Origin: Nocardia puris
GTDB taxonomy: Bacteria; Actinomycetota; Actinomycetes; Mycobacteriales; Mycobacteriaceae
Assembly: GCF_003315035.1 (NCBI RefSeq)
Contig: NZ_QNRE01000002.1
Coordinates: 806,001 to 870,000, forward strand
DNA length: 64,000 bases
Direction: 5' to 3'
The notes beneath the pieces are model-generated. The model saw nothing but the letters and a program-made list of their open reading frames with translations. It was not told the DNA's origin and did no database searches. Both the position numbers and the translations under genes were made by a program. Of the stretch, positions 23,471 through 32,119 are shown one piece after another. Numbering within the stretch: the first letter of the stretch is position 1; each line of letters starts with the position of its first letter.

Positions 23471-24718
23471 GTGCGTTGCCGCCTGTGCAATTCCCCGTCA
23501 CTGACGTCGGTGCTCGACCTCGGCGCCACACCGCCGTGCGAGAGCTTCCTCGCCGCGGACGCCCTCGACCTGCCCGAGGCCACCTATCCCCTGCACCTGC
23601 GCCGCTGCGACGCGTGCCTACTACTGCAACTGCCCGAACTGGTGACTCCGGACGAGATCTTCACCGAGTACGCGTACTTCTCGTCGTTCTCCGACAGCTG
23701 GGTAGCGCACGCGCGCGCCTTCGTGGACAGCGCGATCGGCCGGCTCGGCCTCGGCGCGGACTCGTTCGTGGTCGAAGTCGCCAGCAACGACGGCTATCTG
23801 CTCCAGCACGTCGTCGCGGCCGGCATCCCGTGCCTGGGCGTCGAACCCTCGGCCAACGTCGGGGCCGCGGCCCGCGCGAAGGGCGTGCCCACCGAGACCG
23901 CCTTCCTGGACGAGGCCCGCGCGAGCGCGCTGCGCGCCGCGCACGGGCCCGCCGACCTGGTCGTCGCCAATAACGTCTACGCGCACGTGCCGGATCTGCT
24001 CGGCTTCACCCGCGCGCTGCGCACGCTGGCCGCCGACGACGGCTGGGTGTCGATCGAGGTGCACCACGCGCTGAACCTCGTCCGCGACAACCAGTTCGAC
24101 ACCATCTACCACGAGCACTTCCAATACTTCACGCTGGCCACCGCCGCGCGAGCGCTGGCCACCGGCGACCTCACCGTGGTCGACGTCGAGCCGATCCCGA
24201 GTCACGGTGGCTCGCTGCGCCTCTGGGCCCGCCCCGGCACGGCGCACCGCCCGAGCGAGCGGGTGGCCGAGGTGCTCGCCGCCGAGGCGGCCGCCGGCCT
24301 GCACGACCCCTCCGGCTACGACGGACTGCGCCCACGCACCGAGGCGGTCCGCCACGACCTGCTGCGCTTCCTGCTCGACGCGCGCGCCGCGGGCCGGCGC
24401 GTCGTGGGCTACGGCGCGCCCGGCAAGGGCAACACCCTGCTCAACTACTGCGGAATCCGGCCCGACCTCCTGGCCTACACCGTGGACCGAAACCCTTATA
24501 AACACGGCAGATTCACGCCAGGCGCCCGCATCCCGGTCCGGCCCGTGGAGGTCATCGCGCGGGACCGGCCCGACGTGGTGCTGATCCTGCCGTGGAATCT
24601 GGAGCGCGAGCTGGTCACCCAGCTCGCCCATGTCGCCGAGTGGGGCGGGCGGCTGGCGGTGCCGATGCCGTCGCTGCGCGTCATCGACCCGGCGGAGATC
24701 GCGAGGCGAGTGGCATGA
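23471..24718 (+). CDS. Sugar C-methyltransferase (TylCIII/NovU/TcaB9-like, SAM-dependent)
   Basis: This 415-residue enzyme probably adds a methyl group to carbon 3 of an NDP-4-keto-6-deoxysugar, making a branched sugar for the polysaccharide. Four zinc cysteines lie in the N-terminal domain (CRLC at 3-6 and CDAC near 50). The SAM motif VVEVASNDGYLLQH is at about 102-115. The catalytic loop has IYHEHFQYF, matching the Tyr-x-Glu-His residues of TcaB9. A C-terminal domain with VVGYGAPGKGNTLLNY follows. The GTG at 23471 follows GGGAG. It is the first gene of the main operon and overlaps the next by ATGA. Confidence 0.88.
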   Translation: MRCRLCNSPSLTSVLDLGATPPCESFLAADALDLPEATYPLHLRRCDACLLLQLPELVTPDEIFTEYAYFSSFSDSWVAHARAFVDSAIGRLGLGADSFVVEVASNDGYLLQHVVAAGIPCLGVEPSANVGAAARAKGVPTETAFLDEARASALRAAHGPADLVVANNVYAHVPDLLGFTRALRTLAADDGWVSIEVHHALNLVRDNQFDTIYHEHFQYFTLATAARALATGDLTVVDVEPIPSHGGSLRLWARPGTAHRPSERVAEVLAAEAAAGLHDPSGYDGLRPRTEAVRHDLLRFLLDARAAGRRVVGYGAPGKGNTLLNYCGIRPDLLAYTVDRNPYKHGRFTPGARIPVRPVEVIARDRPDVVLILPWNLERELVTQLAHVAEWGGRLAVPMPSLRVIDPAEIARRVA

Positions 24719-25497
24719 AGGTCGTCTTGTTCTGCGGCGGATACGGGATGCGGATGCGCGGCGGGTCATCCGACGCGGCGCCCAAGCCGTTGCAGATGGT
24801 GGGTCCGCGACCGCTGATCTGGCACGTGATGCGCTACTACGCGCACTTCGGGCACACCGAATTCATCCTGTGCCTGGGCTACGGCGCCGAGCACATCAAG
24901 AACTACTTCCTGACCTACCAGGAGTCGATGTCCAACGACTTCGTCATCCGCAACGGGCAGGTCGAGCTGCTGCACACCGATATCAGCGACTGGACCATCA
25001 CCTTCGTCGACACCGGCGTGGAATCCGCGATCGGCGAACGCCTGCGGCGGGTCCGCCCGCACCTGGGCGAGGACGAGTACTTCCTGGCCAACTACTCCGA
25101 TGTGCTCACCGACGCACCGCTGGACGAGATGATCGAGAAGTTCACCGCCTCCGGCGCGGCCGCCTCGATGATGATCGTGCCGCCGCAATCCTCGTTCCAC
25201 TGCGTGGATGTGGGCACCTCGGGCGAGATCTCGGGCATCACGCCGGTGTCGCGGTTGCCGCTGTGGGAGAACGGCGGCTACTTCGTGCTCACCCAGGACG
25301 TGTTCGACCTGCTGCCCCCGGGCGGCGACCTGGTGGAGGACGCGTGCGGCGCGCTCGCCCGGCAGGGGCGGCTGTTCGGCTACCAGCACTTCGGCTTCTG
25401 GAAGCCCGCCGACACGTTCAAGGAACGCGCCGAACTCGACGCCGCCTATCAGCACGGCGACCGGCCCTGGATGGTGTGGGAGCGCGACGCGCGATGA
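24715..25497 (+). CDS. Glucose-1-phosphate cytidylyltransferase-like nucleotidyltransferase
   Basis: This 260-residue enzyme probably makes an NDP-sugar from a sugar-1-phosphate. The start VVLFCGGYGMRMR is the nucleotide-binding GGxGxR motif, followed by PKPLQMVGPRPLIWHVMRYY and FILCLGYGAEHIKNYF, a pattern typical of RfbF-type CTP:glucose-1-phosphate cytidylyltransferases. An acidic metal site follows around YSDVL. It lies between the C-methyltransferase and a PIG-L deacetylase with four-base overlaps, so it feeds the same modified sugar. No CDP-glucose 4,6-dehydratase gene is in the window. Confidence 0.86.
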   Translation: MKVVLFCGGYGMRMRGGSSDAAPKPLQMVGPRPLIWHVMRYYAHFGHTEFILCLGYGAEHIKNYFLTYQESMSNDFVIRNGQVELLHTDISDWTITFVDTGVESAIGERLRRVRPHLGEDEYFLANYSDVLTDAPLDEMIEKFTASGAAASMMIVPPQSSFHCVDVGTSGEISGITPVSRLPLWENGGYFVLTQDVFDLLPPGGDLVEDACGALARQGRLFGYQHFGFWKPADTFKERAELDAAYQHGDRPWMVWERDAR

Positions 25498-26144
25498 TTG
25501 CTCTCGACACCGGCGCGCTCACCGAGATCGCCGTTCTCGGCGCCCACTGCGACGACATCGCCATCGGCATGGGCGGTGCGCTGCTCGCCGCCGTCGCGGC
25601 CAATCCGGGCCTGCGGGTGCACGCGCTGGTACTCAGCGGCGGCGGCTCGCCGCGCGAGGCCGAGGAGCGCGACGCGCTGGCGGACTTCTGCGCGGGCGGC
25701 TCGGTGCGGCTCACCGTCCTCGACATCCCCGACGGGCGCGCGCCCGGCCACTGGGAGCGGATCAAGGACGCGCTCGCGGAGTTCCGGCGCGGCCTGCGCA
25801 CCGATCTGGTGTTCGGACCGCACCGGTGCGACGCGCACCAGGACCACCGGCTGCTGGCCGAGCTGGTGCCCACCGAGTTCCGCGACCACCTCGTGCTGGG
25901 TTACGAGATCCCCAAGTGGGAGGCCGAATCCTGGCGGCCCTCGGTGTACCTGCCGCTCACCGCGGAGCACGCCGAGCACAAATCGCGGTTGCTGCACAAG
26001 CACTATCGCTCGCAGACCGGTCGCGACTGGTTCGACGAGCGGACCTTCCTCAGCGTGGCCCGCTTGCGCGGCGTGCAGTGCCGTGCCCCCTACGCCGAGG
26101 CTTTCTCCTCGGACAAAGCCGTCCTCCAACTCGGGAACAGGTGA
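25494..26144 (+). CDS. PIG-L family deacetylase
   Basis: This 216-residue zinc enzyme of the LmbE/PIG-L family removes acyl groups from N-acyl amino sugars or related substrates. The zinc motif reads LGAHCDDIAIG near residues 15-25 (the AHxDD form) and the third ligand is in HQDHRLL near 120. GHCDD-type variation from AHPDDE is common in sugar-modifying members. In this operon it probably deacetylates a sugar nucleotide or lipid-linked sugar. It overlaps the nucleotidyltransferase gene by four bases and precedes an epimerase gene by four bases. Confidence 0.88.
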   Translation: MIALDTGALTEIAVLGAHCDDIAIGMGGALLAAVAANPGLRVHALVLSGGGSPREAEERDALADFCAGGSVRLTVLDIPDGRAPGHWERIKDALAEFRRGLRTDLVFGPHRCDAHQDHRLLAELVPTEFRDHLVLGYEIPKWEAESWRPSVYLPLTAEHAEHKSRLLHKHYRSQTGRDWFDERTFLSVARLRGVQCRAPYAEAFSSDKAVLQLGNR

Positions 26145-26148
26145 AACG

Positions 26149-27171
26149 ATGCGCGTCCTCCTCACCGGCCATCAGGGCTATCTCGGCTCGGTCATGTCGG
26201 CGCGCCTGCGCGCCGCCGGCCACGACGTGATCGGGCTCGACACAGGCTATTTCGCCGAGTGCGTGCTCGGGCCGGAGCCCGACGATCCGCCGGGGCACCG
26301 GATCGATCTGCGCGACGTCACCGCCGAGCACGTCGCCGGCGTCGAGGCGATCGTGCATCTGGCCGCCCTGTCGAACGATCCGCTCGGTTCCCTCGCACCC
26401 GAGATCACCCACGAGATCAACCGCCACGCGTCGGTGCGGCTGGCCCGCCTGGCGCGCGAGGCCGGGGCGCGGCGGTTCCTGTACGCCTCCACCTGTTCGG
26501 TCTACGGGTCGGCCGACGGGCTGGTGACCGAGGACGCCACCCTGCGCCCGCTCACCCCGTACGCGGAGAGCAAGGTGCGGGTCGAAGACGATCTGCTGAC
26601 CCTGGCCGACGCGGACTTCTCCCCCGTGTTCCTGCGCAACGCCACGGCTTTCGGCATCTCGCCGCGCCCGCGTCTCGACATCGTGCTGAACAATCTGGTG
26701 GCGCACGCGGTGACCAGCGGGGAGATCCGCGTGCTGTCCGACGGCACGCCGTGGCGGCCGCTGGTGCACGCCGACGACATCGCCCGCGCCTTCGAGACCG
26801 CTCTCACCGCGCCGCGGGACCGGATCCACTGCCGCGCGTTCAATATCGGCCACGAGGCGAACAACATGACCGTCGCGCAGATCGCCGACGCCGTCGCCGA
26901 TGCGGTCCCGGGCGCGCGGGTGGTGATCACGGGCGAGACCGGGCCCGATCCGCGCTCGTACCGGGTCGATTTCACCGCCGCCCGTGACGATCTCGGCTTC
27001 CGCGCGGACCGCACGGTCGCCGACGGCGCGCGCGAACTCCATCGCGCCTACGTCGAATACGGCTTGGCCGCAGCGGATTTCGACCGCTACACCCGGCTGG
27101 CGCAACTGCGGCAGCTGGAGTCCGAAGGCAGCCTCGACGCGTCGCTGCGCCTCACGGCGCGGGCTCGGTGA
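26149..27171 (+). CDS. NAD-dependent epimerase/dehydratase (extended SDR)
   Basis: This 340-residue extended short-chain dehydrogenase acts on an NDP-sugar. The nucleotide-binding motif TGHQGYLG is at 6-13, the catalytic Ser region STCSVYG at about 115-121, and Tyr-Lys in YAESK at about 143-147. The RPLVHADDIARAF segment is typical of UDP/CDP-sugar epimerases and reductases. It may be a 4-ketoreductase or epimerase finishing the branched sugar. It is not clearly a 4,6-dehydratase. It overlaps the next gene by GTGA. Confidence 0.88.
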   Translation: MRVLLTGHQGYLGSVMSARLRAAGHDVIGLDTGYFAECVLGPEPDDPPGHRIDLRDVTAEHVAGVEAIVHLAALSNDPLGSLAPEITHEINRHASVRLARLAREAGARRFLYASTCSVYGSADGLVTEDATLRPLTPYAESKVRVEDDLLTLADADFSPVFLRNATAFGISPRPRLDIVLNNLVAHAVTSGEIRVLSDGTPWRPLVHADDIARAFETALTAPRDRIHCRAFNIGHEANNMTVAQIADAVADAVPGARVVITGETGPDPRSYRVDFTAARDDLGFRADRTVADGARELHRAYVEYGLAAADFDRYTRLAQLRQLESEGSLDASLRLTARAR

Positions 27172-28295
27172 GTCCGGTGCGCGAGCGTGATCCGAGCTGC
27201 CGGGCCTGCGGAGGGCGGCAATTGACCAGGGTGCTGGACCTCGGCGCGATGCCGGCGACCGATTACTTCCCGCGCCCGGGCCAACCCGAGGCGGCGCCGG
27301 TGCCGCCGCTGCGCATGGCGGTCTGCCGGGACTGCGGTCTCGCCCAGCTCGAATCCGGCGGCTACGAGGGGCGCGAACCCGAATCCGTCGAACCGCGCGC
27401 GCTGCGCGATCAAGCCGTCGACGCGATCGCCGAGGTGGCGCGCGCGGGGCTGCTGACGGGGCGCACGGTGCGTGAATTCCCCAGTCCGCACGGCGGTTCC
27501 TGGCTCGGTCCGCTCTCGGCGGCCGGGCTCGAGCCTGTGACCACCGGACCGGCCGACGTGGTGGTCGACTGCTTCGGCCTCATGCACGAACCCGATCAGC
27601 GCGCCGCGTTCGCCCGGCGCGCGGCGGCCACCGCGCCCGGTGGCGTGCTGCTGCTGCAATACCACTCGCTGCGGGCCATCCTGACCGGTCGCCAGTGGAA
27701 TGCGTTGCGCCACGGCCATTTCGCGTACTACAGCCTGCCCGTGCTGACGCGGCTGCTCGCCGGCGCGGGCCTGTCGGTGACGACCACGTGGCGGTTCCCG
27801 CTCTACGGCGGGACGGTGCTGCTCGCCGCGGTGCACGGCGCCGCGGAACCGGACCACCGCGTGCGTGACCTGCTCGCCGACGAGGCGTTCTGCGCCGATC
27901 CCGCCGCCGCGAGCGACCTGCAACAGGCCGCCGATGACGACCGCGCGACGCTGCGCCGCTGGCTCGAGGACGAAAAGCGCTGCGGCAACACCGTCTACGC
28001 GTACGGCGCGGCTTCCCGCGCGGTCGCGCTGTTCGCCGCCGCCTGCCTCGACCGGACGCTGCTCGCCGGCGTCGCCGACGCGGCGCCCGCCAAGCAGGGC
28101 CGCCGCATGCCGGGCACCGACATCCCGATCATCACGCCCGCCGAGCTCGTCGCCGCGCGACCCGACCGGGTCCTGCTCACCCTCGCCGACCTGCTGCCCG
28201 AGGTCTCCGCCGCGCTGCCCGCACTCGCGGGGGCCTGGGTGGTCGATCCGCGCCGCGGCCCGGTCCCCGCCACACCATTGCCCACACCGACGTGA
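27168..28295 (+). CDS. C-methyltransferase homologue with degenerate SAM and catalytic motifs
   Basis: This 375-residue protein has the layout of the C-methyltransferase at 23471. The four cysteines are kept (CRAC near 11-14 and CRDC near 56-59), and the C-terminal domain is intact (VYAYGAASRAVALF). However, the SAM motif VVEVASNDG is replaced by VREFPSPHG, and the catalytic IYHEHF is replaced by LRHGHF, losing the Tyr and Glu. It is therefore probably catalytically dead or acts differently, perhaps as a partner subunit. The GTG at 27168 overlaps the epimerase stop. Confidence 0.8.
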   Translation: MSPVRERDPSCRACGGRQLTRVLDLGAMPATDYFPRPGQPEAAPVPPLRMAVCRDCGLAQLESGGYEGREPESVEPRALRDQAVDAIAEVARAGLLTGRTVREFPSPHGGSWLGPLSAAGLEPVTTGPADVVVDCFGLMHEPDQRAAFARRAAATAPGGVLLLQYHSLRAILTGRQWNALRHGHFAYYSLPVLTRLLAGAGLSVTTTWRFPLYGGTVLLAAVHGAAEPDHRVRDLLADEAFCADPAAASDLQQAADDDRATLRRWLEDEKRCGNTVYAYGAASRAVALFAAACLDRTLLAGVADAAPAKQGRRMPGTDIPIITPAELVAARPDRVLLTLADLLPEVSAALPALAGAWVVDPRRGPVPATPLPTPT

Positions 28296-28422
28296 GCACG
28301 CCTATGCCTCAGTTCTCTGCTGTACCGAAGGAAAAGACCGGCGGACACCATGATTCGCCGGACACCGCGGCCCCGCGACGGGGCGGGCCGTTTCGCTGTC
28401 GGATCCACTGATGAAGGTTGTC

Positions 28423-29058
28423 ATGTCCTCCCACTTCTCGCGGCGTGCGCGTCGCGTCCTCACCACCGGCGTCGCCCTCACTGCGGCCGCGATCCTCACC
28501 ACCGGCCTCACCGGCACCGCCGCGGCCGAGATCGAGAGCTCCAACCAGATCGTCGACAGCGCGGGCCGCACGGTCTCGGCGATCCAGGCCGACACCCGCA
28601 TCGACTTCGTGGCCCCGCTCGACGGCAACCCGCTCACCCGCGAGTGGTTCCACCACGGACGCGCCGGATTCACCGTGGCAGGCCCCGACGCCGGGAACTG
28701 GTCGGGCCGCATCACCCTCGGCTACCAGGTCGGCTACCCGGCCACCGCGGGCGGCAAGCTGAAGTTCGAGTACTCGACGCCCGGCCTGGGCGTGGAGCTG
28801 GGCACCGGCGCCGTCGTCAAGATCGAGGGCCTGATCCCGCGCGGCGGCATCGAATTGGAGGTCGGATTCGGTCCCGGCATCCAGACCGTCGAGGTCGCCT
28901 CGGGCGAGATCTCCGGCACCGACGGGTTCCTCCGCGTCTCCGGCTTCCATTCCACCGTGACCGGCGTGGTCGGCCCCACCACGATCCGGCCGTTCGTGTC
29001 GGTGGTGGGCGCATCGGGTGACACCGTGGTGACCTACGGTCCCACGTGGACCACCTGA
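28423..29058 (+). CDS. MspA family mycomembrane porin
   Basis: This protein of about 211 residues is an MspA-type octameric pore. A Sec signal peptide ends near AAA at residue 34. The mature sequence follows MspA closely at NPLTREWFHHGRA, ITLGYQVGYP, FGPGIQTVEV and TIRPFVSVVGASGDTVVTYG. The segment that in MspA carries the constriction aspartates (DDGD) is replaced by VELGTGA and the loop is several residues shorter, so pore size or charge should differ. GAAGG lies five bases before the ATG at 28423; ATG 28411 is an alternative. It sits inside the polysaccharide operon and the next gene starts three bases after its stop. Confidence 0.9.
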   Translation: MSSHFSRRARRVLTTGVALTAAAILTTGLTGTAAAEIESSNQIVDSAGRTVSAIQADTRIDFVAPLDGNPLTREWFHHGRAGFTVAGPDAGNWSGRITLGYQVGYPATAGGKLKFEYSTPGLGVELGTGAVVKIEGLIPRGGIELEVGFGPGIQTVEVASGEISGTDGFLRVSGFHSTVTGVVGPTTIRPFVSVVGASGDTVVTYGPTWTT

Positions 29059-29061
29059 GCG

Positions 29062-29886
29062 ATGTCCATCTCGGTATGCGTGCCCGCGTTGAACGCGGGC
29101 CGCACCTTGGAAGCCACCCTCGCCTCGCTGCTCGCGCAGGACGCCGACTTCGAGCTGGTGGTGCTGGACAACGCGAGTACCGACCGCACGGCCGAGATCG
29201 CCCACGCGTTCGACGATCCCCGCCTCCGGTACCACGCGAACGACCGCGTGCTGCCGATCGGGGCCAACTGGAACAAGGCCGTCCGGCTGTCCACCGGCAC
29301 GCTGGTGAAAGTCGTGTGCGCCGACGACATCCTGCTGCCGGGTGCGCTGGCGCGCCAGCGCGAGGTGCTGGCGAACCCGCGCGTCACGGTGACGGCCTCG
29401 CGTTTCCGGGTGATCGACGAGGCGGGCGCGGTGCTCGACGACGATCTGGGCCTGCCCGGCCTGATCGGGGTGCGCGACCCGCGCACGTTCGTGCGCACCC
29501 TGGTGCGGCGCGGACCGGCCGAGTTCGGTCCCACGGCGGCCGCGATGTTCCGGCGCGAATTGTTCGACCGCGTCGGCGGTTTCCGCGGGGACCTGGTGTT
29601 CCCCATGGACATCGACCTGTTCGCCAGGATCGGCGCGTTCGGGGTGTTCGCCGGGCTGTCGGACGTGCTCGCCGCCTGGCGGCACTCGTCGTTCAACCTG
29701 TGCAGCACCACCTCCACCGTGAGCAAACTGACCGAACAGCTGCGCTTCCACCACCGGATGGCGGCCGAATACCCGGACCTGATCGGCGCGAGCGACGTGA
29801 TGGGCGGCGACGGCCGGCTCGTGCGCACCGCGCTGGAGCGGGTGCGGGTCCGGGTCGCGGCCCTGGCCCACGGGGGCCGCGGATGA
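29062..29886 (+). CDS. Glycosyltransferase family 2
   Basis: This 274-residue inverting glycosyltransferase has the GT-A fold, with ISVCVPALNAGRTLEATLASL at the N-terminus, ELVVLDNASTDRTAEI near 35-50, and the DXD-like CADDILLPG near 88. It adds one sugar to the lipid-linked repeat unit on the inner face of the membrane. The start is three bases from the porin stop and it overlaps the next glycosyltransferase by four bases. The acceptor and donor are unknown. Confidence 0.9.
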   Translation: MSISVCVPALNAGRTLEATLASLLAQDADFELVVLDNASTDRTAEIAHAFDDPRLRYHANDRVLPIGANWNKAVRLSTGTLVKVVCADDILLPGALARQREVLANPRVTVTASRFRVIDEAGAVLDDDLGLPGLIGVRDPRTFVRTLVRRGPAEFGPTAAAMFRRELFDRVGGFRGDLVFPMDIDLFARIGAFGVFAGLSDVLAAWRHSSFNLCSTTSTVSKLTEQLRFHHRMAAEYPDLIGASDVMGGDGRLVRTALERVRVRVAALAHGGRG

Positions 29887-30956
29887 CGACGCCACACGTC
29901 CACATGACCGGCGCGGAGTGGTTCGGCTCCGCGCCGGGCGGTCTGAACCGGTACTTCACCGACCTGTACACCGCGCTGTCGCGGCACCCCGGAATCACCG
30001 TCAGCGCAGCGGCTTTCGGCGAGGCGCCCGGCGGTGGGCACAGCTGGGGCCCCACGGGTGGTTCGACGTTGCGCCGCGCGACCCGCGCGTTCACCGATCG
30101 CGGTGCCGCGCCGCCACCGGGCGCGATCGTGGACCGGCATTTCGCGCTGTACGGTCCCGCCGCGCGGCGCGACCCCTTGGTCGTGCATTTCCACGGCCCG
30201 TGGGCCGCCGAAAGCCGAGCCGGGGGCGCGGGCCGGCTCGGGGTCGCCGCGAAGTACGCGGTGGAGCGACTGCGCTATCGTGGCGCGGACCGGATCGTGG
30301 TGCTGTCCAACCACTTCCGCGATCTACTGGTCCACGACTATCGCGTGCCCGAGGACCGGGTGACGGTCATCCCGCCGGGCATCGACGCCGACCGGTACGC
30401 CGCGGCCGACACCGCACCGGACGCGCCCACGGTGCTGTGCGTGCGACGGCTCGAACGGCGCATGGGCATCGACCGGCTCATCCGCTCCTGGCCCGACGTG
30501 CTGGCCGAGCATCCCGGCGCGCGCCTGCTGATCGTGGGCACGGGCACGGCCGAACACGAGCTGCGCGCCATGGCCGACCTCTACTACCACCGCAGCTCCC
30601 TGGAATTCCTTGGCCGGGTGGACGACGCCGAACTCGCCGGCCTGTACGCGCGAGCGACGGTGACGGTAGTGCCGTCGATCGCGCTGGAGGGCTTCGGGCT
30701 CATCGCTCTGGAATCCCTGGCCGCCGGGCGCGCGCCGATCGTCACCGACTGCGGCGGACTGCCCGATTCGGTGCGCGCGCTGGATGATTCGCTGATCGTG
30801 CCGTCCGGCGACCCCGACGCGCTCGCGGCGCGGCTCGTCGCCGCGCTGGACGGCAAGGTTCCCACGCCCGAACGGTGCCGCGCGCACGCGCGAACCTTCT
30901 CCTGGGCGGCCGCCGCCGAGCGGCACGCCGCCCTGTACCGGGAGCTGACCGGATGA
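29883..30956 (+). CDS. Glycosyltransferase family 4
   Basis: This 357-residue GT-B fold retaining glycosyltransferase has a Gly-rich N-terminal acceptor domain (SAPGGLNRYFTDLYTAL) and a C-terminal donor domain. The latter contains VLCVRRLERRMGIDRLI, LLIVGTGTAEHEL and the conserved EGFGLIALESLAAGRAPIVTD, in which EGFGLIALE is the E-x7-E signature. It probably adds a sugar to the repeat unit. It overlaps both neighbours by four bases. Confidence 0.9.
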   Translation: MTTPHVHMTGAEWFGSAPGGLNRYFTDLYTALSRHPGITVSAAAFGEAPGGGHSWGPTGGSTLRRATRAFTDRGAAPPPGAIVDRHFALYGPAARRDPLVVHFHGPWAAESRAGGAGRLGVAAKYAVERLRYRGADRIVVLSNHFRDLLVHDYRVPEDRVTVIPPGIDADRYAAADTAPDAPTVLCVRRLERRMGIDRLIRSWPDVLAEHPGARLLIVGTGTAEHELRAMADLYYHRSSLEFLGRVDDAELAGLYARATVTVVPSIALEGFGLIALESLAAGRAPIVTDCGGLPDSVRALDDSLIVPSGDPDALAARLVAALDGKVPTPERCRAHARTFSWAAAAERHAALYRELTG

Positions 30957-32119
30957 TCAAGGCCGTCTTCCTCTCCCACACCGCCGCGCCCTCCGGCGCG
31001 GAGCTGGCCACGATGCGCCTGCTCACCGCGCTGCGCGACTCCCCGCTCGGCGCCGTGGACCCGGTCATGGTGTGCACCGAGCCCGGTCCGATGGTGACCG
31101 CCCTGCGCGCCCGGGGCATCCCGGTCACCGTGTACGCCAACGACTTCGACAACCGGTCCATGACCATCACCGGCTCCTCCCCGCTGCGGCTGCTCACCGG
31201 CGGCTTCTCGCTCGCCCGGATCGGCTGGCGGCTCGGCGCCCTCGTGCGCGACGAACACGCCGACGTGGTCGTCGCCGCCAGCGTGAAAGCGCTGCTGATG
31301 GGAGCGCTGGCCGCGCGCCGGGCGGGCGTCCCCCTGGTGTGGCAGGTGCACGACCGGGTGAGCGCCGAGTACTTCGGCCGGTTGCTCGCTCCCTTGGTCC
31401 GGCTGCTGGCCGTGCTCTGCTGCGCCGGGCTCATCGCCAACAGCCGCGCCACCGAACGCTCGTTGCCGACGCGGCGGGTCCCGACCGTGGTCGCCTACCC
31501 GGGCATCGAATTCGACGCCGACCACGAACGCTCACCCCAGCGCCCGCCCGCCGACACCGTGGTCGCGATCGTGGGCCGCCTGACCCCCTGGAAGGGACAG
31601 GACGTCGCCCTGCGGGCACTGGCCGCTACCACTATCCGGCCACGCCGCGTGCTGGTGGTGGGCGGAACGTTCTTCGGGGAACAGGACTTTCGCGCGGAGC
31701 TGGAGGCGCTCGCCGCCGAGACCGGTCTGCCCGTCGCCTTCACCGGTCACGTGGACGACCCCGCCGCGCTCATGCGCGAGGCCGACATCCTGGTGCATTG
31801 CTCGGTGCTCGCCGAACCGTTCGGGCAGGTCGTCGTGGAGGGCATGCGCGCGGGCTGCGCCGTGGTCGCCGCCGACGCGGGCGGCCCGGCCGAGATCGTC
31901 GAGTCCGAGGTCGACGGCCTGCTCGTCGCCCCGCGCCACGACGACCTCGTCCGCGCGCTCGACCGGTTGATCGGCGATCGCGGCCTGCGCATCCGTCTGG
32001 GCGAGCGGGCCCGCGTGCACGCCCGCCGCTTCGACATCACCGATTCGGCGGCGATCGTCGCCGGATTCCTCACCACCACGGTCCACGGGGCCGGACGCGC
32101 GAAGGCGGTGCGGACATGA
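30953..32119 (+). CDS. Glycosyltransferase family 4
   Basis: This 388-residue GT-B enzyme has an N-terminal domain with VFLSHTAAPSGAELATMRLL and a C-terminal donor domain with VAIVGRLTPWKGQDVALRAL and EPFGQVVVEGMRAGCAVVAAD, the E-x7-E motif. A hydrophobic stretch near LLAVLCCAGLIANS may contact the membrane. It overlaps the flippase gene by four bases, so it likely finishes or extends the repeat unit before export. Confidence 0.9.
   Translation: MIKAVFLSHTAAPSGAELATMRLLTALRDSPLGAVDPVMVCTEPGPMVTALRARGIPVTVYANDFDNRSMTITGSSPLRLLTGGFSLARIGWRLGALVRDEHADVVVAASVKALLMGALAARRAGVPLVWQVHDRVSAEYFGRLLAPLVRLLAVLCCAGLIANSRATERSLPTRRVPTVVAYPGIEFDADHERSPQRPPADTVVAIVGRLTPWKGQDVALRALAATTIRPRRVLVVGGTFFGEQDFRAELEALAAETGLPVAFTGHVDDPAALMREADILVHCSVLAEPFGQVVVEGMRAGCAVVAADAGGPAEIVESEVDGLLVAPRHDDLVRALDRLIGDRGLRIRLGERARVHARRFDITDSAAIVAGFLTTTVHGAGRAKAVRT

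Noticed and set aside
28350..29021. Frame overlapping the MspA porin in another phase
   Set aside because: The porin frame has a signal peptide and family motifs, while this one is Arg-rich and unmatched.
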